NCBI GenBank assembly: GCA_017607445.1
Contig: JAEVHH010000007.1
Coordinates: 806,001 to 870,000 of the forward strand
Length of the DNA: 64,000 bases
DNA from: Histoplasma ohiense
Taxonomy: Eukaryota; Ascomycota; Eurotiomycetes; Onygenales; Ajellomycetaceae
Direction of reading: 5' to 3'
Shown: piece by piece, positions 36,771 to 47,599 of the stretch
Layout of the letters: each line of letters opens with the position of its first letter
How positions within the stretch are numbered: position 1 is the first letter of the stretch
The notes under the pieces: generated by a model
The model's database searches: none
What the model saw: only the letters and a program-made list of their open reading frames with translations
Told to the model about the DNA's origin: nothing
Program-made: the position numbers and the translations under genes

Positions 36771-38169
36771 AATAGATTCTGTGTCTTGTCTGCTGTGGCT
36801 GTCTTTGCTGATTCACAGGCATCAAATATTGATTTCAGCGAGCAAAACCCCGAACGAGCCCAATTCTTCGAATTAGACAACGCGAGTACCCTCAATCAAT
36901 TCCTGCTGCCTCCATCAGTAACTGCTGCAAATTTGAAAAGATTTGATGAGGTTTTGAGGAAGATATTTGATGAATAGTGTTTTGGCATCTGCTTGAGCAG
37001 ATCTTCAACAGTTCATCCAATTACTCCATCAATACTGAGTCAAATCAACTCAGATTTTGATTACAGATAGATCTATCTTATATTGATAATCTGTTAAAAT
37101 CTTGTTCAATTTGATCTACAGTTGCTTGAGTTATTTCTGATTCTCTGTTTGAGAAAACTCTGATCAATTTTCATGTTCCAATGCATCTGTGTCAAGTCCC
37201 CCCTGAGTACCTCCCAGCCACACGTGCCTGCCAAGTAACAAAAAGATACCTCGGCACAATTGACTAGTGCATACCCCATCAATTCAAAGCCATTGAATCC
37301 CTCGAATCCCTCACTGAACCCCTTCGAATAACCCCTCCATTCATAAAAACATAAGATAAAAGTGGAAATTTCAGTGTTTGAAAGATAGCTTGGTCTCTGC
37401 AAGTAGTTTATATATATATTTATATATATATAATCTATTATAAAGGAAAAAAGTACAGGTTTAGTCTGTTGATTTTTCATTTGCATACTCATTTCTCTGG
37501 AAACTCAATATTCAACTTATTGAGAGCTATTCAGTAAAATAAAGTGGTTCAATTTGAATGAAAAGGAATTCATTTAGTATTGAAAGCTTTTGATTTTTCA
37601 GAAATATAATCTTAAACTGAGGTGAGACCTAGTTTAAGCAGAAACTTTGAGAAGTTTTTTAATTAAGAAAAAGACAAAGTTTGAAAGAGATAGAGTGTTT
37701 TCTCTGTTTTAGCTCTGAGTTAATAAAACAGAGAATTTCTGCTCAAAAATTCATATTTCTTTTATCTTATTCAAAGGCTGAAGAGCTTTCATTAATACTG
37801 ATCAAGTGGTTATTATATACCTTTTCTTTATCAATTGAGCTACACACTTGTTGTGTGAGGAGATTTCTGAAGTAAAGAATATAACTAACTAGTTTTAACA
37901 GCTTCTCTTTAAAAAGCTGAGTATTTTTTGTTAGTTTTTCTTTCAAAAACTGACATTTCAGTTTTGACTTAATCAAGTTGAAATCATTAGTCTCCCCTTC
38001 TCTGTCAAGTTTGTAGCACTCAACTTTGTGAAGATTTAACTGATTTATCTCTAAAAATCAGTATTAGTTTATTAAGTTCTCTTGAAAAACTTAATCTAGT
38101 TACTATTACTAGTAGGAAAAATAGCTTGAAACACAATCAAATCATCTAAATCTATCAATATCTATCAAA
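36771..38169. other. AT-rich region with two less-mutated patches
   Basis: Two short patches (36836-36905 and 37186-37345) keep CpG and CC pairs while the rest is depleted. A 69-codon plus-strand frame (36768-36977) spans the first patch, and a 128-codon minus-strand frame (37492-37106) with a GFSEGFEGFNGFE repeat spans the second. Neither frame has a recognised domain. The right part (about 37500-38169) probably holds the 5' leader of LINE T1. I call no gene. Confidence 0.45.
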
Positions 38170-39558
38170 ATGATAGAGAAGGATGTCTTTTCTGATGAGA
38201 TTTCTGAGATTGAGTTTCTTAAAAAATGAAAAAAGAAATATCAAGATCAGATGCAAGAAATTCAAAACCTTGAAAATACTGCCAAATGCTTGAAAAATCA
38301 ATGTATGGAGAAAAAAGATACTGAAGTACTTCATATACTGCTAATTCAAGCAAGACAACTGAATGAGATTCTAAAATATAAACTGAGAATCTCTTCTAAA
38401 CTAGAAAAGGTTTTTGAGATGAAATCTTTGAGTTCATCTCAATCTACAGAACAGAAAACAGAGTTGAGAACTTATGCTCAAGCTGCAGCAGTGTCTTCTA
38501 CCTCTTCTGTTACAAAAATTGCATTCTTGAAAAAAACATATACTCAGAATTCAAAATCTGCTGATTCTCTAAATACACTGAGTTCAGAAAAATCAAGAAA
38601 AGAGCTAAAAGATAAGAAACTTCTTCAGTCAAAAGCTCAAAGGCTAATTGTTAAAATCTTTAACAAAGAAGTCTTTGAGAAAAAGATGCTATCAAATACA
38701 AGTCTTATTTTTCAAATGAGAAATGAGATAAATCATGCATTAAACTCTGTCTTTGAATCTGAACTACACAGATCAGTTGTAGCTTCAATTGAAAGCTCTT
38801 TTCTTGGAAATTCAATAATTCTCATTACCATACCTGAGTTCAATTCTGATTTTCTGATTCAAAATCAACAGATCTGGACCTCCATAGTAAAATCTCTTTT
38901 AAAGACTGAGATTTCAGTGGAAAAAGATGAGAAATGGGGCAAGTTTGTTCTTCATGACATATCTACAGCAATCTTCAATCATGATGATGGACTGATTCAA
39001 CTTCAGCATGAAATTGAAGACTTCAATTCAATCAAATTAAAAAAGCTGCCAATTTGGCTGAACAATGAGAAGCAAAGAGAAAATAGACAAAATGCTTCAG
39101 TGCTAATCATAACTGAGTCATTTGAACAGTCTAAACTCTCCTTTGTAAGAATTGCTGGTATGAGAATGAGAACATATGAATTTAAAGATACAAGAGAAAA
39201 TCTAAAATCTCAAATTCAGTGTTCAAATTGTCAGAAGTATGATCATTTTGCAAATCTCTGTAAGAGAAATGTAAGATGTCAAATTTGTGCTCAATCTCAT
39301 AAGACAGCTGAGCACAGTTGTCATCTATGTTTGAAAAAGGGAAAATTGTGTGAACATTCCAAATCCATTGCAAAGTGTGCCAATTGTAAAGAGCCCCATT
39401 TTGCAAATTCAAAAGAATGTGTATTTGCTCTCAAATCAGGAAAGTCATCAGTACAGACAAATAACTCAGTCTCTATTAATGTAAATAATAGCAATAAACA
39501 AAAAAGAAGAAATTCTCAACTCTCTGAATCTGCTATCTCTGAATCTTCTGCAAAGTAA
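38170..39558 (+). pseudogene. ORF1 (Gag-like) of LINE T1
   Basis: The frame starts at the ATG at 38170 (MIEKDVFSDEISEIEF) and meets one TGA at about 38227. It is then open for 435 codons from 38251 to the stop at 39558. The N-terminal third is a predicted coiled coil. The C-terminal third carries a series of zinc knuckles: CSNCQKYDHFANLC, CQICAQSHKTAEHSC and CANCKEPHFANSKEC. This layout is that of ORF1 nucleic-acid-binding proteins in Tad-type LINEs. It is the longest surviving frame in the repeat block. Confidence 0.8.
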
Positions 39559-39711
39559 AAAATTAGATCACAGAAGTCACCAAGAACCTCTGTTCAAACA
39601 AAGATAAGAGATACATATATGCAGAATATGATAGCAGTTGAAGTTGTGAATAATAGATTCAGTCTATTATCTGACTCTGAATAAAGAGAAACACTTCTTA
39701 ATATTTGTGTA

Positions 39712-41083
39712 ATGTCAGAAAAACAACAAAAAAATGTTAAAAGCTCTACAAAAATCAAATTTATTCAAAATAATGTGGACAGAACAAATCCATGTCTTTA
39801 TTTCTGTTTACAAATTGACTATAAGCAAAAGGCAGACTTCATTCTTGTTCAAGAACTCAGACTTGATGCTGATCAAGAGTATAGTGTATCTCATCCAGCA
39901 TACTATTGTTTTCTATCAGAGAAAACAGATATTAGAGTTAGAGTGGCAATTTATGCTAGAAAGAATTCTAGATTTCAATTCAATCTGAGATATGATTTGA
40001 TATCTGACTCTGATATTCTTATTGGTGACATTGTGGATATGAAAAAACAGTTTGAAAATATTCAATTAGTCAATATCTACAATGAAAGATCACTGAGAGA
40101 AAACAATAGAACTTGAACATTTGATAGATGTTTAATGCAGTTGAAACCAGAAAAGAATTCAATAATCATGGGGGATTTCAATGCTCACCACTCTTGGTGG
40201 AATTCAGAAAGAACTCAATCAATTAGAGCTGAAAAACTAATTGAATGAGCACTTTTAAACAAACTAGAGTTGATAAATGAGCAAGACATTCCCACTTTTC
40301 ACAAGCCAGGTTTGAGACAGAAATCAATTATAGATCTATGTTTTTTCTCTAAGAATCTATATGAGAATAAACATTTTAATTGATATATTGACTCAAATGA
40401 AACAAATGATGCTGCCACTGGTCATGAGATAATTCAAGTTGATATGGAATTGGATAGTAATCAAACAGTTCAAAACCCATTATATCCAAATCAATACAAC
40501 TTTGAAAAAGCTCAGTGGACAGAAATGAAAAGAATGATTGAAAAGTTGAAATTAGAGAATAGAGAAACTCTCTATTGGAAATCAGATACAAATCTTACAG
40601 ATAAAATGCTTGAAGACAGAGCAAATTTAATCACTGAGATTATTCTTTCAAGTATAAAGAAATATATTCCATTGAAAAGAGTCTCTGAATTCTCTAAGCT
40701 TTGGTGGAATGATGAGATTTCAAATAAAAGAAGACATTTAGCTAGAGTTAAAAAAGATTGAAAAGAAGATCTTGTTTCATTTGAGTATTTAAAGAATATT
40801 AGAAATGATTATTGCTTAACAATTAAAAAGACAAAGACTGATTGTTGAAATAACTTTCTAGAAAATGCTCAGAGAAAAGAAATCTTCAAAGCTTTTAGAT
40901 ATACTAAGTCAAAAACAATGTCTAAACTACCAACATTAACTTATAATTTTCAGAATGAGGAAATTATAGCTAGCTCATTTGAAGATAAATGTCAAGCTTT
41001 TATGAGAATATTATTTCCATCATCAAATAATTCAACTGAGATTTGTTCTTTGCAAGAAGATAATGATAAATCAGAACTAGACT
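39712..41083 (+). pseudogene. ORF2 endonuclease part of LINE T1
   Basis: The frame opens near 39712 and shows apurinic-type endonuclease blocks: FILVQELRLDADQE (catalytic Glu), SIIMGDFNAHHSWWNS, and TGHEIIQVDM (the family has SDHxxI). The linker continues with LWWNDEISNKRRHLARVKKD. TGA codons interrupt it at about 40114, 40246, 40381, 40759 and later. The reverse transcriptase that should follow is missing. Confidence 0.8.
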
Positions 41084-41246
41084 GACTGTGTGACCATGCA
41101 TGAAACTGGGACTAAATATTTCTCCAGTCTCATTATCAAATTTCTTAGTTCTGGTCTCATATAGTGTTTATTAAATTAGTCACTTTACACTGTTTATATT
41201 ATAAATCTAGTCCCAGGTCATGTTCTTCTTATAAATTACTGATTCT

Positions 41247-41291
41247 GGTCCCATTTGATCCCATTTTAACAAAATGGGACCAAATGGGACC
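41247..41291. repeat. Near-perfect 21-bp palindrome
   Basis: The arms are 41247-41267 and 41271-41291, separated by AAC. They pair with a single mismatch, which is itself a G-to-A change. Each arm holds two copies of a (G)GTCCCATTT motif. The RNA or single strand would fold into a stable hairpin. Confidence 0.9.
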
Positions 41292-41410
41292 ATGATTTAC
41301 CCTATATAGATGATATAATGCTATAAGCGTTACCAAAAATCATTACCTATCAAAAGAAGTTTAGTGTATTTATGCTCTAGTTCTATTTTGAACTAGTAAT
41401 GATAGTGATA

Positions 41411-42478
41411 GATAGATTCGCCGCGGTAGATAGGTTGGCAGCGATAGATTAGCAGCAATAGATTAGCAGCGATAGATTAGCAGCGATAGATAGATTGGCA
41501 GTGATAGATAGGTTGGCAGTGATAGATTAGCAGTGATAGATAGCTTAGTAGTGAGGGATAGCTTAGCAGCGAGGGATAGCTTAGCAGCGAGAGATAGCTT
41601 AGCAGTGAGGGATAGCTTAGCAGCGAGGGATAGCTTAGCAGCGAGGGATAGATTGGCAGCGGCGATAGATTAGCAGCGAAAGATAGATTGGCAGCAGCGA
41701 TAGATTAGCAGCGATAGATTAGCAGCAATAGATTGGCAGCGATAGATAGATTGGCAGTGGTAGATAAATTGGCAACGATAGATAGATTCGCCGCGGTAGA
41801 TAGGTTGGCAGCGATAGATTAGCAGCAATAGATTAGCAGCGATAGATTAGCAGCGATAGATAGATTGGCAGTGATAGATAGGTTGGCAGTGATAGATTAG
41901 CAGTGATAGATAGCTTAGTAGTGAGGGATAGCTTAGCAGCGAGGGATAGATTAGCAGCGATAGATTGGCAGTGATAGCTTAGCAGCGAGGGATAGCTTAG
42001 CAGTGAGGGATAGATTGGCAGCGGCGATAGATTAGCAGCGATAGATAGATTGACAGCAGCGATAGATTAGCAGCAATAGATAGATTGGCAGTGGTAGATA
42101 AATTGGCAGCAATAGAGAGGTTGGCAGCGATAGCTTAGCAGTGAGGGATAGCTTGCAGCAATAGAGAGGTTGGCAGCGATAGCTTAGCAGCGAGGGATAG
42201 CTTAGCAGCGAGGGATAGATTGGCAGCGGCGATAGATTGGCAGCGGCGATAGATTAGCAGCGATAGATAGATTGACAGCAGCGATAGATTAGCAGCAATA
42301 GATAGATTGGCAGTGGTAGATAAATTGGCAGCGATAGATAGGTTGGCAGCGATAGCTTAGCAGTGAGGGATAGCTTGCAGCAATAGATAGGTTGGCAGCG
42401 GCGATAGCTTAGCAGCGAGGGATAGCTTAGCAGCGGCGATAGATTAGCAGCAGTAGATAGATTGGCAGGGGCAAATTG
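41411..42478. repeat. Minisatellite, GATAGATTAGCAGC-type units
   Basis: About 1.07 kb of 14-19 bp units of the types GATAGATTAGCAGCG and GATAGCTTAGCAGCGAGG. A higher-order repeat is present: 41411-41579 is identical to 41781-41949, a period of 370 bp. CpG is frequent (AGCAGCGATAG), unlike all flanking repeats. The 86-codon minus-strand frame in it is Leu/Ser/Tyr low complexity and is not a gene. Confidence 0.95.
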
Positions 42479-42802
42479 ATTGACAGCACTAGATAGGGGT
42501 GATATCTCCACCAATCATATCATCAGATTGATATCTAAGATATGTATTATATAATCATCAGAATGGGACCAAACCTCAGTCAAAATCATAGTCAGTCCCA
42601 GATCATGTTCTTATTTTTGATAGTCAGTCACTTTACATGAAATATCAAGATTTATTAGTCTCATTTCACTCATGTTCTAATAATTCTAGTCACTTTACAC
42701 TCCCATTCTGATCCTGGTCCCACTGAAAATCACACCAAGAAATGGACTGAGATCAAATCAAACCAAATCAAACATGAAATTCATGATCTCATCAGCCAGT
42801 CT

Positions 42803-43157
42803 AATCAGAACAGATTCTTGACAACAGCAGATAAATGAGTTATAACTTTATAGTCTATCAAAGAAACAAACAGCTGATCAACTTCTCAGCTGCACTGAGC
42901 TCTATATCATATATTTTTAATGCTGAGACAGTTAGCATCTGCTGTGTATTAGAGTATGCAGTGAAGCTTCTACTCTGTGCTACAGATGATAGCATCAACT
43001 TTCAGATCTGACTCTGCTTTGATAATATCTCAGTCATCTGAGACATACAGAACAGTGCAGCAGTCTTCTTGAACTGAGTCTACAGTCACTGCTATAAGCT
43101 TCTCAGATAACATAATATGAATCTGAAATGAGCCTCTAAACATATGAAAATAGAGAG
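42803..43157 (+). mobile_element. LINE L4 fragment (RNase H region)
   Basis: The sequence aligns with 55143-55490 of LINE L2, that is, the RNase H domain (YNFIVYQRNKQL in decayed form, then GHMKIE). It is 5'-truncated at 42803. It is cut at 43157, where LINE L3 begins. Its 3' part should lie beyond the right end of L3, outside the window. Confidence 0.8.
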
Positions 43158-43304
43158 CATTCTTACAACTACTCATGAATGTAGAGATATATTTGAATTT
43201 TTCCATTTTCTAACTGTTTTTCATATAATTTTAATTCTTCAATTCATTCAATATCATCACACACTTTCTGTGATTATTCTATATGTGTGTACTGCACAGA
43301 TTGA

Positions 43305-44960
43305 GTGGTCATGGAGCTCTCAACACTCTTTCATTCACTCAAGAATATTGACACAGTCTACATCAGATCACTGAAGCTGAAGTCACTGATCAATTTTGTT
43401 ACTGAAAAGACTGACAAGAGACAGAGAAAGACTGTTATAATGTCTTCTTCAGTTCTCAAAAAAGTCAGTGACAGCATTCTCACAGTCATCTCTCAGCTAT
43501 AGAAGTAGTTTGAGAAGACTCAACAGCAATAGAATCTGCAGCAGAAGACTTTCATCAGATTGACAAAGACTCTGAACAGCTGAGTTGAGAAGAAGAAATA
43601 ATCAGTCAGTCAGAACTTTGTTCAAATCTTCTATAAAAGATTCATTATATATATGACAGCAGATCTGAGCACAGCATCAACTCTGAGAGAGAATGTTACT
43701 CTGAACATTCATTCACAGTCAAATTCAGTGAAGACAACTGTGAAAAAGTCAACTATTTAAGTGAGTATTGTGCAGAAGAGAAAAAATTCTGTTCTCTCTG
43801 AAGCTATCTCTGTCAAGACTGCAGCTTTCTCAACTGACAGAGCTAGTGAAGCTGATCTGCAGCTCAAAAACATCAATCAGTCAAGAAGCTTCATAGAAAA
43901 TATAAAATAGCAGAAGAACTTATAAATTCTCATTATTCTTCAGTCAGAGAAACAGATTACTCAGCTGCAGTCATATACTGTGTAACAAATGATTGTTGCA
44001 AACATTCAGAGAGTGAAGAATATAGCTAATGTATTGAAAATAAAGCTCATCAGAACAGATTGAGTGATCATATCAAGCAACAGAGATATATATAATGCTC
44101 TGATTACTGAGAAGACAGTGACTACTCTCTGTGAAGTTCTTGACACTACAGAGATTCAGCTATCAGAGTGATAATACAATTATACTGTTTCAGAAGTTCT
44201 GAAATTTGTTCAGAACTGAGAAGAGACAAGAATTCTCACAGATAAAATGATTGAGAAAGAGATTCTGACTCAGGCAAAGATAAAATCAGTGAGCTGTCAA
44301 CTTTTATGATATGAAGTAAATCTCAAGACAGAGAAGATTATATAAATTATCTTCTTTCTCACTTCAGTAAAAGACTTCTCACTCTTCAATATTAGTAAGA
44401 GAGTCAGACTTATTGAGAAAAGATCACTGACAGTGAGACATAACTCAGAATATCAGAGATACTGTCATTCATCAAAGTGTGTGTGACTGATGAAATGCTT
44501 CAACTGCAGCAAGCCCACAAGTCAGCATGAGAGATCAACAAATATGAAGTGCAAGAGAGTATCATAATGTATCAACTGCTGTCAACTCTACTCAACTGAG
44601 CATCAACACTGTTCTATCACATTCAGATGTGTGAACAGTATTCTCAGATGTCTAATTCAAAAGAAACTAACAGCTGTTTACTGTCTTGACAACAAATGTC
44701 ACAGAGATGCTCAGAAATGACAATCACTGTCAGCACAGCCAGCATCAATAATTGCAGTGATGATATCTACATCATTCACTCAATCAACTCAGTCAACACA
44801 GCTCACTGAGTTAGCACTCTGTAAGCAGATGACTATTCAGAGCTTTATCAGTGAAGAGAATATTATCTGACAGATGATCTGCATCAGACAACACTCAATC
44901 TGCACAGCAGAGTGACAGTATAATCAAGTAGTCAAAAAGTAGTCTAACTTCAGTATACAG
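43305..44960 (+). pseudogene. ORF1 pseudogene of LINE L3
   Basis: It begins MVMELSTLFHSLKNIDTV and follows ORF1 of L2 codon by codon, with many TGA stops and no long open piece. The knuckle region lies around 44490-44640. Differences from L2 are almost all C/T and G/A. Confidence 0.75.
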
Positions 44961-45059
44961 ACAACAGATCTGAAATTCTTCAATCTTATTTCACAGATGA
45001 ACTTTGACAGCAGCTCATTAAATGACTTCTCATACTAGAACATCAACATCAGCAATGCA

Positions 45060-46140
45060 GCTGATGCTGCAGAAACAATCAGCAGAAAAATCATTCTCTG
45101 CAGATCTTTTGAGCAAATACAGTCAGAGCAGCTCTTTGTTACACAGCAGCTCTACAGCTTGTTTTTGAGCAGAGCTATGAAGTGATCTGTATATAGAAGT
45201 CTTACATACACTCTGATATCAAGACTTCTAATCACTCAGTATATGAGTGCTTTGTATTCATAGATCACTGAGATGACACTAATCTGAAGCAGTGAAAGAA
45301 GAAGAGACTCTGAATCATGACATACATATATAAAAGTTCAAAAATAAGAGCACAGCAATATCAATCTGTGCAAAACAGAGATCTGCTGTGAATCAGTGTC
45401 AATGACTGCCACATTCTCAATGTGTACAGACAGTCTGAGACAGACACAGTCATGAATTATCTGATCAATTTAAACTCATCAGTCTGCTGTCTAGTAGATG
45501 AGAATTTCAATGTACAATATAATATTTTTGAATCAGAGACAGTGAATCTGCACTGAGAAGAGAAGTTTATTTAGTGAGTCAGTGAACACAGAATGAACTT
45601 TGTGAAAAAGATAGATATTTCAACTCATATAGTAGATTATATGATTAATCTCATCTTCTTCAATATGATTTTTACTTTTACTACAGTGTATCAAGATTTA
45701 CACTGTGACTCAGATCATCAGTCTATAATTACTATACTGCTGACAACATCTCAGACACAGCAGAGTAGAGCTCAGATCAAGATTATAGACTTTCAGCTGA
45801 AGCTCTTTGCAGATCTTATCAGAGATTTCATGATGAATATATCTTATTCAGATAGAGTTGAGAATGTGACACAGTTTGATAATCTGATTTAATGCTTCAC
45901 TTAGAATCTTCTGACTGCAGCTCAGACAGTCAGCAAGTCAGTGTAATAAGAGCAGACTACAGTTCTCTGATGAACAGCAGACTGTCAAAGAGTACATTGA
46001 GAGCTCATCATTCATCAGACAAAGACTGTGAAGCATCAGTTCAAGAACACAGTATGCAAGATCAAATATGTATACTGAAAACAGATGATCAATGAGATCA
46101 GAGATGACAGAGATCTGTACTGAGTGATAATATGATATAG
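45060..46140 (+). pseudogene. ORF2 endonuclease pseudogene of LINE L3
   Basis: The longest open piece is 45593-45892 (MNFVKKIDISTHIVDYMINL), ending in the endonuclease motif CDSDHQSIITILL (SDH catalytic block intact). The start of the RT linker follows to the insertion site of element C. Confidence 0.75.
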
Positions 46141-46411
46141 TGTAATAGACGCAACAGAGATATCTATATTAGAAAATAGCTATGTGGCGATAGAAGAACA
46201 CAGAACACGCCAGAATTAATGAGAAGAGATATAGCGCATGGCATCATAGACAGCTGTAGTGCATGAAGGTCATCTATATAATGCTCACTGATATCCATAG
46301 ATATTAGAAGATCAGTGATTAGCTTTGAATAATAGAGATTGCTATCTTCTTAACATTCTATGTGTGTACTTCACACTACTCCCATAATTATACCTACAAC
46401 CATCTCTTACA
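46141..46411 (+). repeat. 5' LTR of element C
   Basis: It is 271 bp, beginning TGTAATAG and ending CTCTTACA. Its four CpGs fall in the first 104 bp only. The partner LTR has lost all four of them. Confidence 0.95.
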
Positions 46412-46497
46412 ATTCTAATCACTCTAAACTTTATTTGAGTGGTCCGTTGTTACACACACCTACAATAAAGCATGCAACATTAGTTAAAACACACAAG

Positions 46498-47560
46498 ATG
46501 GTTTCAATATATGCAAGATCTCTTGAAAACCAATCTGAATCTTCTACTGCCTCCAATGATCACAATGTGTGTTTGCAACAGTTGAATGATCAAATTTGTG
46601 AACAAGAGCAGCAATTAGCTATTCTGCATGCACAACAGTGACTCAATGAGTTGGAAGTGCAGATTCATGAAGATACTCTCATTGAGCCTCAATTAACTCA
46701 GAATATCACCACAGAACCACCACAAAATTGATCTGTGAACAATACAGATGATGATAATGAAACACCACTGAGGTTGAAGATTAAGAACTATTATCAAGGA
46801 AAAAATATATTAGAATTCAAGAACTATAAAGATTGCATGTTGACTCTCTTTACACACCACCACTGATATTATTGAAAGAAAGAACACAAGATAAATGATG
46901 CTAAACTCTATCTTAATGCTCATGTTAAGCAGAAGTGGTTGAATTTTGTATCATTGTATGAGAGATGTGGAGGAGCAACACTGTTGACTTTTGATGATAT
47001 GTTATCACATCTAGAAATGCAAATTAATGATCCACAGAACCAGCACTGATTAGCAAGCCAAAAGTTTCAAGATGTGAAGCAACAAGAATGGCAATTGATA
47101 CACAATTTCTCTAAATATCTCAAAGACTGAGAATATTACTTACTCTCATATAGTGAAGAACAAAGAATGAATAACTTGTATAGTAAGATGTTGAAGATAT
47201 TACACACTGAATTCAACTGTTGAAATCAAGAGCTTCAAAACTACAAAGAGTTGCTTTGAACTCTACAGACTCTTGAGAAAAATATGTCAGAGTGATGATG
47301 TGCTATTCACAAAGAAAGATCTGTGATATTTGTAGAGAATCAGTGTTGTTCTGATAAATCTAGCAACTGTTGAAACAAGAGGAAATGAGAGAAACAAATG
47401 AGTTCAACTGAACAAATCAAGAAAGATAAATATAACTGAATGAAGAAGTGTTCTCACTGTCATAAAAAGGGTCATATTGCAAATGATTGTTGGATGTTAC
47501 ACTCTGAAAAACACAATCAAGTTCAACAAGCAAAAAACCAGCAATTCCAATTGTAGAAGC
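46498..47560 (+). pseudogene. Gag pseudogene of element C
   Basis: It begins MVSIYARSLENQSESSTASN at 46498. The region KNYYQGKNILEFKNYKDCM resembles the capsid start of chromovirus Gag. A perfect CX2CX4HX4C zinc knuckle (CSHCHKKGHIANDC) occupies 47449-47490. TGA interrupts the frame at many sites where Trp is expected. Confidence 0.8.
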
Positions 47561-47599
47561 AGCTGCTGCATTGAGAATACAAACAACTAGACTGCAAGA

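Larger units (their letters stand above)
38170..41083 (+). mobile_element. LINE T1 (Tad-like), 3'-truncated
   Basis: This non-LTR retrotransposon keeps a long ORF1 and the endonuclease half of ORF2. The sequence changes abruptly near 41083 before the reverse transcriptase, so the 3' half is lost or displaced. The exact 5' end is not resolved and may lie as far left as about 37500. It is a different family from L2-L4. Confidence 0.8.
41084..42802. other. Non-coding unit around a minisatellite
   Basis: This 1.7-kb stretch has no protein-coding content. It consists of a left arm (41084-41400) with a palindrome, the minisatellite, and a right arm (42490-42802). Two motifs occur in both arms in the same direction: AGTCACTTTACACT (near 41175 and 42690) and CCCAG(G/A)TCATGTTCTT (near 41213 and 42597). 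It may be a non-autonomous element; I could not find its ends or a target duplication. Confidence 0.5.
43158..46140 (+). mobile_element. LINE L3, left part (5' end, ORF1, endonuclease)
   Basis: The 5' end CATTCTTACAACTAC matches the first bases of full-length LINE L2 (CATCCTTACAACTAC at 50327), so L3 has an intact 5' end here. It aligns with L2 through ORF1 (43305 to about 44950) and the endonuclease (to 45892 and beyond). It is cut at 46140 by element C, and the remainder resumes at 59987. L3 is far more mutated than L2: CpG, CC and GG are almost gone. Confidence 0.9.

Noticed and set aside
41411..42478. CRISPR-like array
   Set aside because: Units are directly adjacent variants of each other, with no unique spacers of constant length, and the host is a eukaryote. 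It is a minisatellite.
42254..42514. 86-codon minus-strand frame
   Set aside because: It is the reverse reading of the minisatellite and gives a Leu/Ser/Tyr low-complexity product.
46141..46411. Solo LTR
   Set aside because: The matching LTR at 59711-59981 and the TATAG duplication across both ends show that it is the 5' LTR of a large element containing a nested LINE.
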